The notes: a model not told the origin generated them from the sequence alone. Numbered from the stretch's first letter, positions 17,722 through 25,075 are shown. The stretch: 64,000 nt of DNA from CABMGU01 sp964508495 (GCA_964508495.1 CAZDUA010000004.1:9108-73107), one strand, 5' to 3'. Translations and numbers: made by a program.

Positions 17722-17928
17722 CTACTTCTTAATCTTAGACGCCCAGTAGAGCAGGCCAGCTGTGATGAGCAAATTTATGAGAATAGCAACAAGATTCAAC
17801 TGAGGCGTCAATGTGATGAAAGGCAAGTGCAATGGCAACAAGCCATAAGCATAGATAAACACGTGCGCTAAAGTATGAAATGCTTCAGCACCAGCCAAAA
17901 ATATCAACACTTGCTTTTTTGTACACAT
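17722..17928 (-). CDS. Small two-helix membrane protein
   Basis: A 68-residue protein with two hydrophobic segments (VLIFLAGAEAFHTLAHVFIYAYGLL and LNLVAILINLLITAGLLYWA) and a basic KIKK tail. His residues lie in helix 1 (FHTLAHVF). The frame allows a GTG at 17937, but the Shine-Dalgarno AGAGGTGA places the start at the ATG at 17928. No family is recognised. tRNA-Arg lies just upstream on the same strand. Confidence 0.7.
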   Translation of the reverse strand: MCTKKQVLIFLAGAEAFHTLAHVFIYAYGLLPLHLPFITLTPQLNLVAILINLLITAGLLYWASKIKK

Positions 17929-17949
17929 TGAATTCACCTCTTTATTATA

Positions 17950-18024
17950 CGGGGCCGATGGGATTTGAACCCACGATCTTCCGCTTAGAAGGCGGCTGCT
18001 CTATCCAGCCTGAGCTACGGCCCC
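17950..18024 (-). tRNA. tRNA-Arg (anticodon TCT)
   Basis: The minus strand folds into a full cloverleaf. The acceptor arms GGGGCCG/CGGCCCC pair perfectly, the D arm is GTAGCTCAGGCTGGATAGAGC, the anticodon stem GCCGC/GCGG(A) holds TCT, and the T arm GTGGGTTCAAATCCCAT is standard. The discriminator is G. There is no intron and CCA is not encoded. Confidence 0.95.
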
Positions 18025-18061
18025 ATGACGAGAAAGTCAGTATGATTGTTTATAAGGTTTA

Positions 18062-18619
18062 CTAGAACGACTTCTGCTTCCTGAGCATTTCAACAATACC
18101 GGGAGCCAACAGAGGCTTGCGATTGAGTATGAGATACTTGTAAGGCAAATGAACATCCTCGCCCTGAGCAATAAACAGCTCGATGCCCTTCTGGAATTTT
18201 AGTTCTGACAACTTCTTACCATCACAAACCATTTTTGTAACAATAACAGCAGTATCAGTAGACATTTGATCCTTGCCCAAGTTGAAAGATGGATATGGAA
18301 GGAACTGAGTGAGTTCGACCTTAGTCCTCTCTTTAGGAGGATCATCACCGAGAATGCCACCGAAAATAAAATAATTGTACTTTTTTGCTATTTCAGGAGT
18401 GAGTGTTTGTTTTGACTCAGGGTCAAGCACACAGGCCTTGTCGAAGCGCAACTGCTTGACGCTTTTTGCTACAACTTTACCGAATGATTTTAACACAGCA
18501 CTCTTTGTATTGGTAAAAATAAGATTGCGCTTGCCAACCCACTTAGAAATGTGCTTGTATTCGAGCTTGCACCACGGAAAAACTTTTGGCTCAAGATGCT
18601 CAATGATGAACGCGGGCAT
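18062..18619 (-). CDS. Sfm1-like SPOUT methyltransferase (DUF431 family)
   Basis: A 185-residue protein with the family N-terminus FIIEHLEPKVFPWCKLEYKH, then NLIFTN, a knot-forming FGGILGDDPPKERTKVELT segment and ML C-terminal helices. Yeast Sfm1, of this family, methylates an arginine of ribosomal protein uS3; archaeal substrates are unknown. It is the last gene of the S13-RpoN operon, touching rpoN (stop and start share a base), which fits a ribosome-linked job. The function in archaea is inference. Confidence 0.8.
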   Translation of the reverse strand: MPAFIIEHLEPKVFPWCKLEYKHISKWVGKRNLIFTNTKSAVLKSFGKVVAKSVKQLRFDKACVLDPESKQTLTPEIAKKYNYFIFGGILGDDPPKERTKVELTQFLPYPSFNLGKDQMSTDTAVIVTKMVCDGKKLSELKFQKGIELFIAQGEDVHLPYKYLILNRKPLLAPGIVEMLRKQKSF

Positions 18620-18816
18620 CAGTTCTTCTTAAACTGCGCAATCGTGTCAATCATATCAACCTGACCGAGGAACATTGCACGGCAACAATAGCGCTCAACG
18701 CCCAACTCGTCAAGAATTTCCTTCTTATCCTCGCCTTTCTTAGAACGCGCATCAAAATCTTCCCACAAGTGCGCAATCGGCTTTCCACAGCTCCAGCAAC
18801 GAATTGGAATTATCAT
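18619..18816 (-). CDS. rpoN: RNA polymerase subunit N (Rpb10 homologue)
   Basis: A 65-residue zinc-binding subunit of archaeal RNA polymerase. MIIPIRCWSCGKPI carries the CxxC pair, and ERYCCRAMFLG supplies the adjacent cysteines. It links RpoD/RpoL to the core. It lies 12 nt downstream of rps9, its conserved archaeal position, with an AGGAGG-type ribosome site at its start. Confidence 0.97.
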   Translation of the reverse strand: MIIPIRCWSCGKPIAHLWEDFDARSKKGEDKKEILDELGVERYCCRAMFLGQVDMIDTIAQFKKN

Positions 18817-18828
18817 TTTTAGTTCCTC

Positions 18829-19224
18829 CTAACGATAAGACTTCTGACGCTTAGCACGCGCCTTACCATGACAGTTTGGCTTGTGCGTTTCCTTTCTTCT
18901 AACATCTGCAACAGTAAACGCGCGATCATATTCAAGATATTTAGAGTGCAATTTTTTATCAAAACCGGCCAATGCCTTAGCAATAGCTAGACGAACTGCT
19001 TCAGCCTGACCATTAGAACCGCCACCCTGAACAGAAACATTAATGTTAACTTTCTTAGCAACGTCACCTGCAATCAATAAAGGCTCTTCAATCTTGGCAC
19101 GGAAAATGTTCTGAGGCAAAGTAGAAAGAAGACGACTGTTTACACGAACAACACCCGCGCCAGCTACCAAAGTAGCACGAGCAACAGCAGTCTTACGAGT
19201 TCCACTAACATGAACAACTTTCAT
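18829..19224 (-). CDS. rps9: Ribosomal protein uS9
   Basis: Small-subunit protein of 131 residues. Recognised by VHVSGTRKTAVARATL at the start, SVQGGGSNGQAEAVRLAIAKAL in the middle and the terminal KRQKSYR tail that reaches the P-site tRNA. The frame could begin at 19248, but the ATG at 19224 overlaps the uL13 stop as ATGA and gives the conserved N-terminus. Confidence 0.97.
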   Translation of the reverse strand: MKVVHVSGTRKTAVARATLVAGAGVVRVNSRLLSTLPQNIFRAKIEEPLLIAGDVAKKVNINVSVQGGGSNGQAEAVRLAIAKALAGFDKKLHSKYLEYDRAFTVADVRRKETHKPNCHGKARAKRQKSYR

Positions 19225-19646
19225 ACCTTTCCTCCCAATGAAACACACAATTCGCCAATCGTCTGATAACGTAATTTAGGAAGTTCTGAAGCTTCCTTAG
19301 CAACCTTAACGAGCTTCTTATCCTTGAACTCTACCGGCACGCCCATATAGCACATAATTCTCTCAAAAGCTTCCCTGCCACGGCCCTGCTTGTGCTCGAC
19401 CATGCCCCTGATAGAACGCCTTACAAAACGATCAGGCATCCTGCTAATGAAAGGACCTTTCTCAGGCCTGCCAGTCTCGAAAATAAGATGGAAGTACCTG
19501 GCCTTAGTAGCGCCAACACGACCGCTGACAACAGCGAGTTCGCAATTGAAAACATTAATAGAATTGCCTAACAAAGCCTGCTTGGCAACATAACTAGCCA
19601 AACGACCAAGAATTGCATTTGTTGCATCAATATTAATTTCTGCCAT
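19221..19646 (-). CDS. rpl13: Ribosomal protein uL13
   Basis: Large-subunit protein of 141 residues with the family pattern ATNAILGRLASYVAKQALLG and RGMVEHKQGRGREAFERIMCYMGVP. It lies 3 nt after rpl18e and overlaps rps9 by 4 bases, the standard archaeal order L18e-L13-S9. Confidence 0.97.
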   Translation of the reverse strand: MAEINIDATNAILGRLASYVAKQALLGNSINVFNCELAVVSGRVGATKARYFHLIFETGRPEKGPFISRMPDRFVRRSIRGMVEHKQGRGREAFERIMCYMGVPVEFKDKKLVKVAKEASELPKLRYQTIGELCVSLGGKV

Positions 19647-19649
19647 TTT

Positions 19650-20012
19650 TTATCCGAGGAGTTTAAGGTCCTTCGCCTTTGGTTTCTGCTTCAATAATTG
19701 TTCAATTGTGATTGCTTTTCCATTAGCCTGCTCAATGCGTTCTTTAGCTCCATCGCTGAAAGACAAAGCAGCAACAATAACACTGTGAGCTAGTAGACCT
19801 GAGCCAAGAACTTTGCCAGGAACAACAACAGTTTCATTCGGCTTTGTGTAGCGCGAAATACTGCTAACGTTCACAACACGCCTCTGGCGCGTCGGCTTTT
19901 CCAAGTCATCAGCAACACGATCCCAAAGCGCAGCCTTCGAAATAGTACTTTCTTTGCGCAAGCTCTGAATGAGCTCCTGCAATACCGGATTTGTTGGACC
20001 TGTTCGTTTCAT
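19650..20012 (-). CDS. rpl18e: Ribosomal protein eL18
   Basis: A 120-residue archaeal/eukaryotic-specific large-subunit protein. Family motifs are PTNPVLQELIQSLR, LWDRVADDLEKPTRQRR.VNVSSISRY and VVVPGKVLGSGLL. It follows the embedded tRNA-Leu, as in other archaea. Confidence 0.96.
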   Translation of the reverse strand: MKRTGPTNPVLQELIQSLRKESTISKAALWDRVADDLEKPTRQRRVVNVSSISRYTKPNETVVVPGKVLGSGLLAHSVIVAALSFSDGAKERIEQANGKAITIEQLLKQKPKAKDLKLLG

Positions 20013-20045
20013 TTTCGTTTTTGACTATTTTTTGACTATGACTAA

Positions 20046-20131
20046 TGCGGGGGAAGGGATTTGAACCCTCGCATCCACTAAGGAACCAGCACCTCAAGCT
20101 GGCGCATTTGACCAGGCTCTGCCACCCCCGC
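20046..20131 (-). tRNA. tRNA-Leu (anticodon GAG), embedded in the ribosomal operon
   Basis: A class II tRNA with a long variable arm. The acceptor GCGGGGG/CCCCCGC is perfect, the anticodon stem CCAGC/GCTGG holds loop TTGAGGT (anticodon GAG), the T arm is GAGGGTTCAAATCCCTT and the discriminator is A. It lies between rpoD and rpl18e, a placement known from halophiles and other archaea, so the mature tRNA must be cut from a polycistronic message. No intron. Confidence 0.94.
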
Positions 20132-20137
20132 GCAGGG

Positions 20138-20905
20138 TTATTTACTGAGAGCGCCGACAAAATCGTCAAGCAAACTCGATAAGTGGTCAGTGGCACTTGC
20201 CAAAATTTCTGAGGCGCTCAACTGGCCCCAAGGCTCGATGTTAAATATGAAAGTTGAAGGGTCACGCTCGATCTTAACAATCTCATCATTAATTCCCTCG
20301 CAAGCTTCAAATAAATTATGCTGTTCGATAAGCTTGGCATCAATCTTTCCGTTATTGAAAATCTGGGAAGGATACGTGTTCTTGAACTTATCAAATTCCT
20401 TGTGACTATTGTTAACAGTAACCTTTGCCTTGAAAGTATACCAGGCAGAACAGGGAGAAAATTTAACGTGCTCCTTTCCAACACCCAAAACAGCAGTAGC
20501 TTCAAACTCAAGCTCCTGGCCCTTCAACAATTTAACAAGAGGAGTCTTTGGGAAAACAGGCTTAACTTTCGGATCCTTGCTCTTCAAGTCCTCAGCATAA
20601 ACAGTGCAAGGACCCTTGGCTTTCAAAACAAGCTTAACAGAATTCTTAGCGCTCAATTCATCACCAGGCTTTCTAACATCATAGCCTTTAAGATCAGTCG
20701 TCAAAGGAAGAAGACCAAGACGATGAGCAAGAACTTCATCATACAAAACCCCATCGTTCTGCTTAAACTCAACTTCCTCAATCGCCATAGTAGGAACTGC
20801 CTCGATCATAATACGACGCAAAGAGTTAGCCAAAGCAGGCGTAGTATTCTTTAACAAAAACGTAACCCTTCCAGACTTCTTGTCCTTCTTTATGGCTTCA
20901 ATCAT
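20138..20905 (-). CDS. rpoD: RNA polymerase subunit D (Rpb3/alpha-like)
   Basis: A 255-residue assembly subunit of archaeal RNA polymerase. TPALANSLRRIMIEAVPTMAIEEVEF is the alpha-motif, with DEVLAHRLGLLPL following. The central domain, which in many archaea binds an Fe-S cluster, has few cysteines here and none arranged for a ferredoxin-type cluster. The start overlaps the uS11 stop by 4 bases. Confidence 0.96.
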   Translation of the reverse strand: MIEAIKKDKKSGRVTFLLKNTTPALANSLRRIMIEAVPTMAIEEVEFKQNDGVLYDEVLAHRLGLLPLTTDLKGYDVRKPGDELSAKNSVKLVLKAKGPCTVYAEDLKSKDPKVKPVFPKTPLVKLLKGQELEFEATAVLGVGKEHVKFSPCSAWYTFKAKVTVNNSHKEFDKFKNTYPSQIFNNGKIDAKLIEQHNLFEACEGINDEIVKIERDPSTFIFNIEPWGQLSASEILASATDHLSSLLDDFVGALSK

Positions 20906-21294
20906 ACACGTCTTCCTCGCTTACCGCCCTTCTTACGACAACCACCATGCGGCACTGGAGTAACATCCTCAATAATACCAATCTTCAATCCCATCCTGCT
21001 CAAAGCACGAATTGCAGCCTGAGCACCAGGACCAGGAGAATGCGGACCATTCTGCCCACCGGGGGCCTTAACTTTAACATGAACACCCTCAACACCTTTG
21101 TCAAGAGCAGTCTCTGCAGCACGCTTGGCAGCCATCATTGCAGCAGTAGGAGAACTCTCAAGACGGTCAGCCTTGACCATCATGCCACCACTTGCAACAG
21201 CAATAGTCTCAGTACCGGTAATATCAGTAATGTGAATAATCGTATCATTATAAGATGCATAAATATGAACTACGCCCCAACGAATATCACTCAT
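20902..21294 (-). CDS. rps11: Ribosomal protein uS11
   Basis: Small-subunit platform protein of 130 residues: WGVVHIYASYNDTIIHITDITG, KADRLESSPTAAMMAAKRAAE, and the C-terminal DVTPVPHGGCRKKGGKRGRR. It overlaps uS4 and rpoD by 4 bases each. Confidence 0.97.
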   Translation of the reverse strand: MSDIRWGVVHIYASYNDTIIHITDITGTETIAVASGGMMVKADRLESSPTAAMMAAKRAAETALDKGVEGVHVKVKAPGGQNGPHSPGPGAQAAIRALSRMGLKIGIIEDVTPVPHGGCRKKGGKRGRRV

Positions 21295-21872
21295 CTTCTG
21301 CCACCCTTCCTTCTAAAGCCGTCTTTCGCTGCCCTTGCAATAGTCGATTTAGGTTTTGATTTTATTGAACGCTCAGGATGTTCAGGATTTGCAAGAGTGC
21401 TGGCCGCAAGAAGAGAAACCAAAGACTCTTCAGCAACAGGAACAAGATAACTGGGAGCAGTAACGTTTCTCTTACCAACAACAACGTGCTCGTGAATGAT
21501 AAACTGACGGGCCTGCAAAGGAGTTCTCGCAAAACCCTTCTTCAAAATAATAGTCTGCAAACGACGGTCAAGCAAGTTCTTAATGTTCAAAGCAAGAACG
21601 TCATCAAGTTTAGCGCCACCAGGCAACAAACCAAGCTTGTGCAAACGACCAAGCAACTGCTTACCCTCAAGTTCTGCCTGTCCAGTCTTCAAAGCAATCA
21701 CACGCTTAGCCTGATTAGCAAAAGCCTTCAACTGGCTAGAAATCTTCCACAACTCACGCTTGGTTCTAAGACCATACTCTCTAACAAGAATACGCTCTTC
21801 CTCAATACGAGCGAGCTGCCAAGGATGACCAGGACCAGAATATTTACTCTTGAACTTTCTTGGGTCACCCAT
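21291..21872 (-). CDS. rps4: Ribosomal protein uS4
   Basis: A 193-residue primary 16S-binding protein. It has the S4 domain RLQTIILKKGFARTPLQARQFIIH and the N-terminal RKFKSKYSGPGHPWQLARIEEE typical of archaea. The basic C-terminus ends RRKGGRR. It starts 3 nt after the uS13 stop. Confidence 0.97.
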   Translation of the reverse strand: MGDPRKFKSKYSGPGHPWQLARIEEERILVREYGLRTKRELWKISSQLKAFANQAKRVIALKTGQAELEGKQLLGRLHKLGLLPGGAKLDDVLALNIKNLLDRRLQTIILKKGFARTPLQARQFIIHEHVVVGKRNVTAPSYLVPVAEESLVSLLAASTLANPEHPERSIKSKPKSTIARAAKDGFRRKGGRR

Positions 21873-21874
21873 CT

Positions 21875-22348
21875 TTATCCACCTGCAGGACCGCTCTTCT
21901 TACCGGACGTTCTAACACCCATAACTTTACCCTTGTTAGCTCTGAAATTGCTACGAGTACGCTGACCCCTAACAGGAGCGTTGAAAGAATGACGAACACC
22001 CTTGTAACACTTAATACGCTTCATCAACTTGATGTCGTTTTCCTTGTTGAAAATTAAATCGTTAGTTATAACGTGCTTGTCAACACCAGTATCCAAATCC
22101 TTGCGCCTGTTCATAAGCCAACTAGGCAAAGACTGCTTTTCAAGACCCTTAACCATATCATCAAGCCTCTTAACATCAACATCAGAAAGATTACCAGACT
22201 TAGACATGCCATCAATCTTGGCCAAACGACAAACAGCAACAGCAAGAGGGATACCAACACCACGAATGTCCTTCAGCGCGTAAACTATCGCTTTCTTACC
22301 ATCCAAATCAGTGTTTGCGATACGAACGAGGTGTTTGAATTCAGCCAT
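21875..22348 (-). CDS. rps13: Ribosomal protein uS13
   Basis: A 157-residue small-subunit head protein: LVRIANTDLDGKKAIVYALKDIRGVG at the start and the C-terminal GVRHSFNAPVRGQRTRSNFR that contacts tRNA. The frame extends 10 codons upstream to 22378, where a GGGTGGG abuts that ATG too closely for a normal ribosome site; the conserved N-terminus begins at the ATG at 22348. It heads the operon. The TATA box near 22435-22442 implies a leader of ~60 nt. Confidence 0.94.
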   Translation of the reverse strand: MAEFKHLVRIANTDLDGKKAIVYALKDIRGVGIPLAVAVCRLAKIDGMSKSGNLSDVDVKRLDDMVKGLEKQSLPSWLMNRRKDLDTGVDKHVITNDLIFNKENDIKLMKRIKCYKGVRHSFNAPVRGQRTRSNFRANKGKVMGVRTSGKKSGPAGG

Positions 22349-22434
22349 TTTAGTTATTGGTAGAATGAAGTAATTCATCCCACCCTAATACGCTCTCTTG
22401 AACTCGGGCGTTATTACACGAGGAAAGGGGGTTG

Positions 22435-22442
22435 TTTATAAA
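22435..22442 (-). promoter_or_regulatory. TATA box of the rps13-rpoN operon
   Basis: The sequence tttataaa, followed on the minus strand by the leader of rps13, is the only good TATA candidate for the operon. Transcription would start near 22410. Confidence 0.5.
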
Positions 22443-22466
22443 GGTTTCGTCAGAAGGTTTCGTCAG
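22441..22466. repeat. Two perfect 13-bp tandem repeats between divergent promoters
   Basis: The unit aaggtttcgtcag occurs twice head-to-tail (22441-22453 and 22454-22466), between the TATA box of the rps13 operon and that of tRNA-His. Its placement suggests an operator or upstream factor site. No function can be read from the sequence. Confidence 0.5.
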
Positions 22467-22472
22467 AGTTAG

Positions 22473-22482
22473 ATTTATAAGG
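22473..22482 (+). promoter_or_regulatory. TATA box of tRNA-His
   Basis: The sequence atttataagg lies about 29 nt before the tRNA 5' end. Confidence 0.45.
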
Positions 22483-22505
22483 AATTACTATTGCCATAAA
22501 CGTAT

Positions 22506-22577
22506 GGCGGCCGTGGTGTAATGGCAGCATAGGGGACTGTGACTCCTCTGACCCGAGTTCGATTCTCGGCGGTCGCC
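22506..22577 (+). tRNA. tRNA-His (anticodon GTG)
   Basis: The acceptor GCGGCCG/CGGTCGC pairs with one G-T, and the anticodon loop CTGTGAC holds GTG. The G at 22506 can be the encoded G-1 opposite the discriminator C at 22577, the identity pair of archaeal tRNA-His. The T arm CGAGTTCGATTCTCG is intact. The 3' part is duplicated 170 bp downstream. Confidence 0.94.
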
Positions 22578-22579
22578 CT

Positions 22580-22696
22580 CAAACTTTCAGAAAGTTTGAT
22601 CAAATTGCTTCTTGTTCTCATGCGAGAAGCATTTCATCACTGTTTGCTTTGCAAACAGGATTAAGACTCTTCTCTCATACTCACAATGTCGCAAAA
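22580..22696. repeat. Structured dispersed repeat, copy A
   Basis: A 117-bp unit that starts 3 nt after tRNA-His. It contains three inverted repeats: AAACTTTC/GAAAGTTT around one base, GCTTCTTG/CGAGAAGC, and GTTTGC/GCAAAC around TTT. A conserved ACTCTTCTCTC-ACTCAC-ATGTCGC block ends it. Copy B at 25076-25190 matches over most of the length but replaces the third stem with a different, still paired sequence. Which strand, if either, is transcribed is not evident. Confidence 0.6.
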
Positions 22697-22725
22697 ATCT
22701 CAATAAGACCGCAGAGTTCCGACAA

Positions 22726-22757
22726 CCGCAGTTGGCGATACTCGGCGGTCGCACTCA
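22726..22757 (+). repeat. Duplicated 3' end of tRNA-His (attachment-site-like)
   Basis: The sequence CGATACTCGGCGGTCGCACTCA (22736-22757) matches 20 of 22 bases of the tRNA-His 3' end (22560-22581), with weaker similarity back through the T arm. Such partial tRNA duplications mark integration of elements into tRNA genes. Only ~150 bp, including repeat copy A, lies between. The stop codon of the next minus-strand gene is inside its end. Confidence 0.5.
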
Positions 22758-23252
22758 GCTTTTCTTTCTTAAATGAACAACCGCGCCAGGAAGAACATAA
22801 CCAAGAACGTAAACAGCCCCAACAAGAATTGGATTATGAGGAGGAGTGGCGAGATTTAACAAAATAATCAACTTGTTGGAAAGAACTGCAAAAATACCGA
22901 CATTAATCAAAGCAAGACAAGGAAGGAAAATGGACGCAATAATGTGCTGGTCCTTTTTCAACTTCTCAATACCATGCAAGATGAAACTAAACACCCAGCC
23001 AAAACTCGCGCCGATAAAGAAAAGAGAGAAGTAAAGAGCGGCGCCTTTCAAAATGAGCAGGAAAGGAACAAGAACAACAGAGACAATAAAATTTGCTACA
23101 ATAGCAAGGAAAAGAAGAAGCCAATACAAAGTGCCATCAACAGTCTTAACCCAGCTCGACTTCCTTCTTTCAGCCTCTCCAAGAATCTTCTCAGTCTTAA
23201 CAGCAAGTTCAGGAGTCCAATCTTTGTGCATATCTTTGTGCATGTGAGTCAT
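22755..23252 (-). CDS. Four-helix membrane protein in the MinD-like operon
   Basis: A 165-residue protein. The first ~35 residues are polar and charged (MTHMHKDMHKDWTPELAVKT), followed by about four hydrophobic segments (LYWLLLFLAIVANFIVSVVLV, GAALYFSLFFIGASFGWVF, IIASIFLPCLALINVGIFAVL, NPILVGAVYVLGYVLPGAV). No family is recognised. The start overlaps the MinD-like stop by 4 bases. Membrane location beside a ParA/MinD-type ATPase suggests a membrane partner, which is inference. Confidence 0.75.
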   Translation of the reverse strand: MTHMHKDMHKDWTPELAVKTEKILGEAERRKSSWVKTVDGTLYWLLLFLAIVANFIVSVVLVPFLLILKGAALYFSLFFIGASFGWVFSFILHGIEKLKKDQHIIASIFLPCLALINVGIFAVLSNKLIILLNLATPPHNPILVGAVYVLGYVLPGAVVHLRKKS

Positions 23253-23977
23253 GGAACGATACCAAGCTTAGCCAAAAGAGACACGGCTCGAACAGGAGAT
23301 TGATATTCCAAGTTCATAAGTTTTGCGGCAATCTGCTTCAAAGAAGTGCTGGCCTGCAGTTCAGGATGAAATTCAACAATAGAATAACCATGACGCAAAG
23401 CCTCCCTCATCAAAGGCTCAGCAGGAATAACGCCGAGCAACGGCTTATGAACGACCTGCATAATGTTGTCAGTAGATAAGTCAACACCATCATCATGCAT
23501 GCGATTGATTATAATGCTATGAACATTGCACAACTTAGAAAGCTTCTGAACTTCCAAAACACTCGGAAAATCAGGCTGGGCGACAAGGATAGTCTCACAC
23601 TTAGTATCATACCATTTCACGTCAAGAGTAGGAACGTCAATGATAACTACATCCGCGAGCTTTTTCAGCTGAGGCAACAAAATGGAAGGATGCGGAACGT
23701 CAACAAAGTTCAAACCGCTCAACAACAATTTAATTCCTGAAGGACGCTGATAAATTGCGTCCTTTAATGAACGAGCACCCAACAAAACATCCTGAATGGT
23801 ATGATTTGCTAAAGGCATGCCAACATGATGGCAAAGCTTAGGAGTCTTCAAATCACCATCAACAAGAAGAACATCAAAACCAAAATGGCGCAAGCAAAAA
23901 GCCAGATTTTTAGCTATCGTAGTCTTGCCCTGACCTGCATTTCCAGATATGAGAAAAACCTTATTCACTTGGTCCAT
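23249..23977 (-). CDS. MinD/ParA-like ATPase with altered Walker A motif
   Basis: A 242-residue SIMIBI-class ATPase. The P loop reads SGNAGQGKTT (residues 11-20); the signature lysine of MinD/ParA (SGKGG) is replaced by Asn13, while the catalytic P-loop Lys18 is kept. Walker A' DGDLKTPK and a Walker B-like VVIIDVPT follow. MinD/ParA proteins position complexes on membranes or nucleoids, and the signature lysine normally acts across the dimer. The substitution suggests changed dimer chemistry. It overlaps the genes on both sides, forming a three-gene operon. Confidence 0.85.
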   Translation of the reverse strand: MDQVNKVFLISGNAGQGKTTIAKNLAFCLRHFGFDVLLVDGDLKTPKLCHHVGMPLANHTIQDVLLGARSLKDAIYQRPSGIKLLLSGLNFVDVPHPSILLPQLKKLADVVIIDVPTLDVKWYDTKCETILVAQPDFPSVLEVQKLSKLCNVHSIIINRMHDDGVDLSTDNIMQVVHKPLLGVIPAEPLMREALRHGYSIVEFHPELQASTSLKQIAAKLMNLEYQSPVRAVSLLAKLGIVP

Positions 23978-24428
23978 GCATCATCTTAGAAACGTAATTT
24001 AAAAATTCTTTGGTACGCTCAAAATAATCAGAAATAATGTCTATCGTAATTTCGATTTTTTCTCCTTCTAAATGAGCCGTCATGGTAACATGGCGCCTGT
24101 ATTCCTGCGTACGGTCAAACTTTGCCTTGTCAATCTTGCGAAGAACAAGATAAAAATCACAGAAATCGGTAATAAAACGGTCAGAAGAATAAAGTGTTGT
24201 AACCTGCTCGAACTTAACACGAGGCAACTCAGAACTCTCAGCAGCCCTATTCTGAGACTTTGCATAGTCCACCAGAGTATCCAGGCCAAAACCAATAGTG
24301 TTAATCAAACGCTCAATAATACTCTTAATAACGTCAACAGTACGAGTATACTTCAAACTAACCGCGATACTATGATCTGCCCGTTTCAATTCCTGAAAGG
24401 CCAGCTGTAATGATTCTTCCGGACTCAT
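23961..24428 (-). CDS. All-helical protein of unknown function, first gene of MinD-like operon
   Basis: A 155-residue acidic/helical protein (SLQLAFQELKRADHSIAVSLKYTRTVDVIKSIIERL, then YAKSQNR..., EFLNYVSKMM). The opening helices, with repeated polar residues, recall HEPN-like helical bundles, but no diagnostic motif is present. A GGAGTG ribosome site selects the ATG at 24428 over the GTG at 24434. The 3' end overlaps the MinD-like start by 17 bp. A TATA box near 24514-24524 and a short leader hairpin (GCCGCTAGTGGC) precede it. Confidence 0.75.
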   Translation of the reverse strand: MSPEESLQLAFQELKRADHSIAVSLKYTRTVDVIKSIIERLINTIGFGLDTLVDYAKSQNRAAESSELPRVKFEQVTTLYSSDRFITDFCDFYLVLRKIDKAKFDRTQEYRRHVTMTAHLEGEKIEITIDIISDYFERTKEFLNYVSKMMHGPSE

Positions 24429-24524
24429 ACACACTCCGAGAAAAATGCCTCAACCGATGTCTTCATACACTCACTACGCCACTAGCGGCGCAATATACGA
24501 GAAAAGACGATGAAATATATAAAT

Positions 24525-24854
24525 TCACTGTAGATTAAGTATGGCCTGAGCCAAATCGCCCTTGGAAGCCTTAATGGCGGCCAAAGCGTCCTCTTTAGAA
24601 GCCTTAGTCTGGTCCATAACAGTCTGAATGTCCTCATCCTTAATATCAGGCTCAGAAGAACGAGCTTTTTCTATTGCAGCGCCCGTTATTTGCCAAGTTT
24701 CCTGGCCCATCATGTTCACCTTAGCAACCTGAGGGTTCTGGATAACGATATCCTTGTCAGAACAACGGATAATAACTTCATTAGCATCAACTTCCTGCTG
24801 TTGAATGCCCATACGCTGCATTGCCTTAGCCACATCACGAGGATTAAGCTTCAT
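24525..24854 (-). CDS. nac: Nascent polypeptide-associated complex protein
   Basis: A 109-residue archaeal NAC. The NAC domain (MKLNPRDVAKAMQRMGIQQQEVDANEVII, VAKVNMMGQETWQI) is followed by a C-terminal UBA domain (EDIQTVMDQTKASKEDALAAIKASKGDLAQAILNL). It binds nascent chains at the ribosome exit. The frame extends to 24881, but the ATG at 24854 overlaps the Sec61-beta stop by 4 bases and gives the conserved N-terminus. Confidence 0.95.
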   Translation of the reverse strand: MKLNPRDVAKAMQRMGIQQQEVDANEVIIRCSDKDIVIQNPQVAKVNMMGQETWQITGAAIEKARSSEPDIKDEDIQTVMDQTKASKEDALAAIKASKGDLAQAILNLQ

Positions 24855-25027
24855 GCCAGTCCTAGAAAGGAAGAACCCCAAATGTGCAATGCTACAACAA
24901 TAAGCATGATTACGACTGCAAAAGTGATTATATGACCTGGCTTGAACTCAATCTTACTATGATAGTCATCAAAATAAGTAGTAATACCCGCAGTACTCAT
25001 CGGCATTCTCGTCTTGTCTTGCGCCAT
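24851..25027 (-). CDS. secG: Preprotein translocase subunit Sec61-beta (SecG)
   Basis: A 58-residue single-pass membrane protein: polar N-terminus MAQDKTRMPMSTAGITTYFD, a short amphipathic region IEFKPGHI, then one hydrophobic helix TFAVVIMLIVVALHIW. This is the archaeal Sec61-beta layout; it is a non-essential part of the SecYEG channel. The start at 25027 follows a TATA box near 25050-25060 by ~27 nt. It is co-transcribed with nac. Confidence 0.93.
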   Translation of the reverse strand: MAQDKTRMPMSTAGITTYFDDYHSKIEFKPGHIITFAVVIMLIVVALHIWGSSFLGLA

Positions 25028-25075
25028 AGTGTTTGGTTTTTCGTTCTGATATAAAAATATAGTGGGGTTTGGCAC

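Noticed and set aside
22441..22466. CRISPR-like array
   Set aside because: Only two head-to-tail 13-bp units with no spacers; no cas genes in the window.
24435..24524. C/D box RNA candidate (GACGATGAAA ... CTGTAG)
   Set aside because: Only one C-like box and no proper D, C' or D' boxes; the region is better explained as TATA box and leader of the helical-protein gene.
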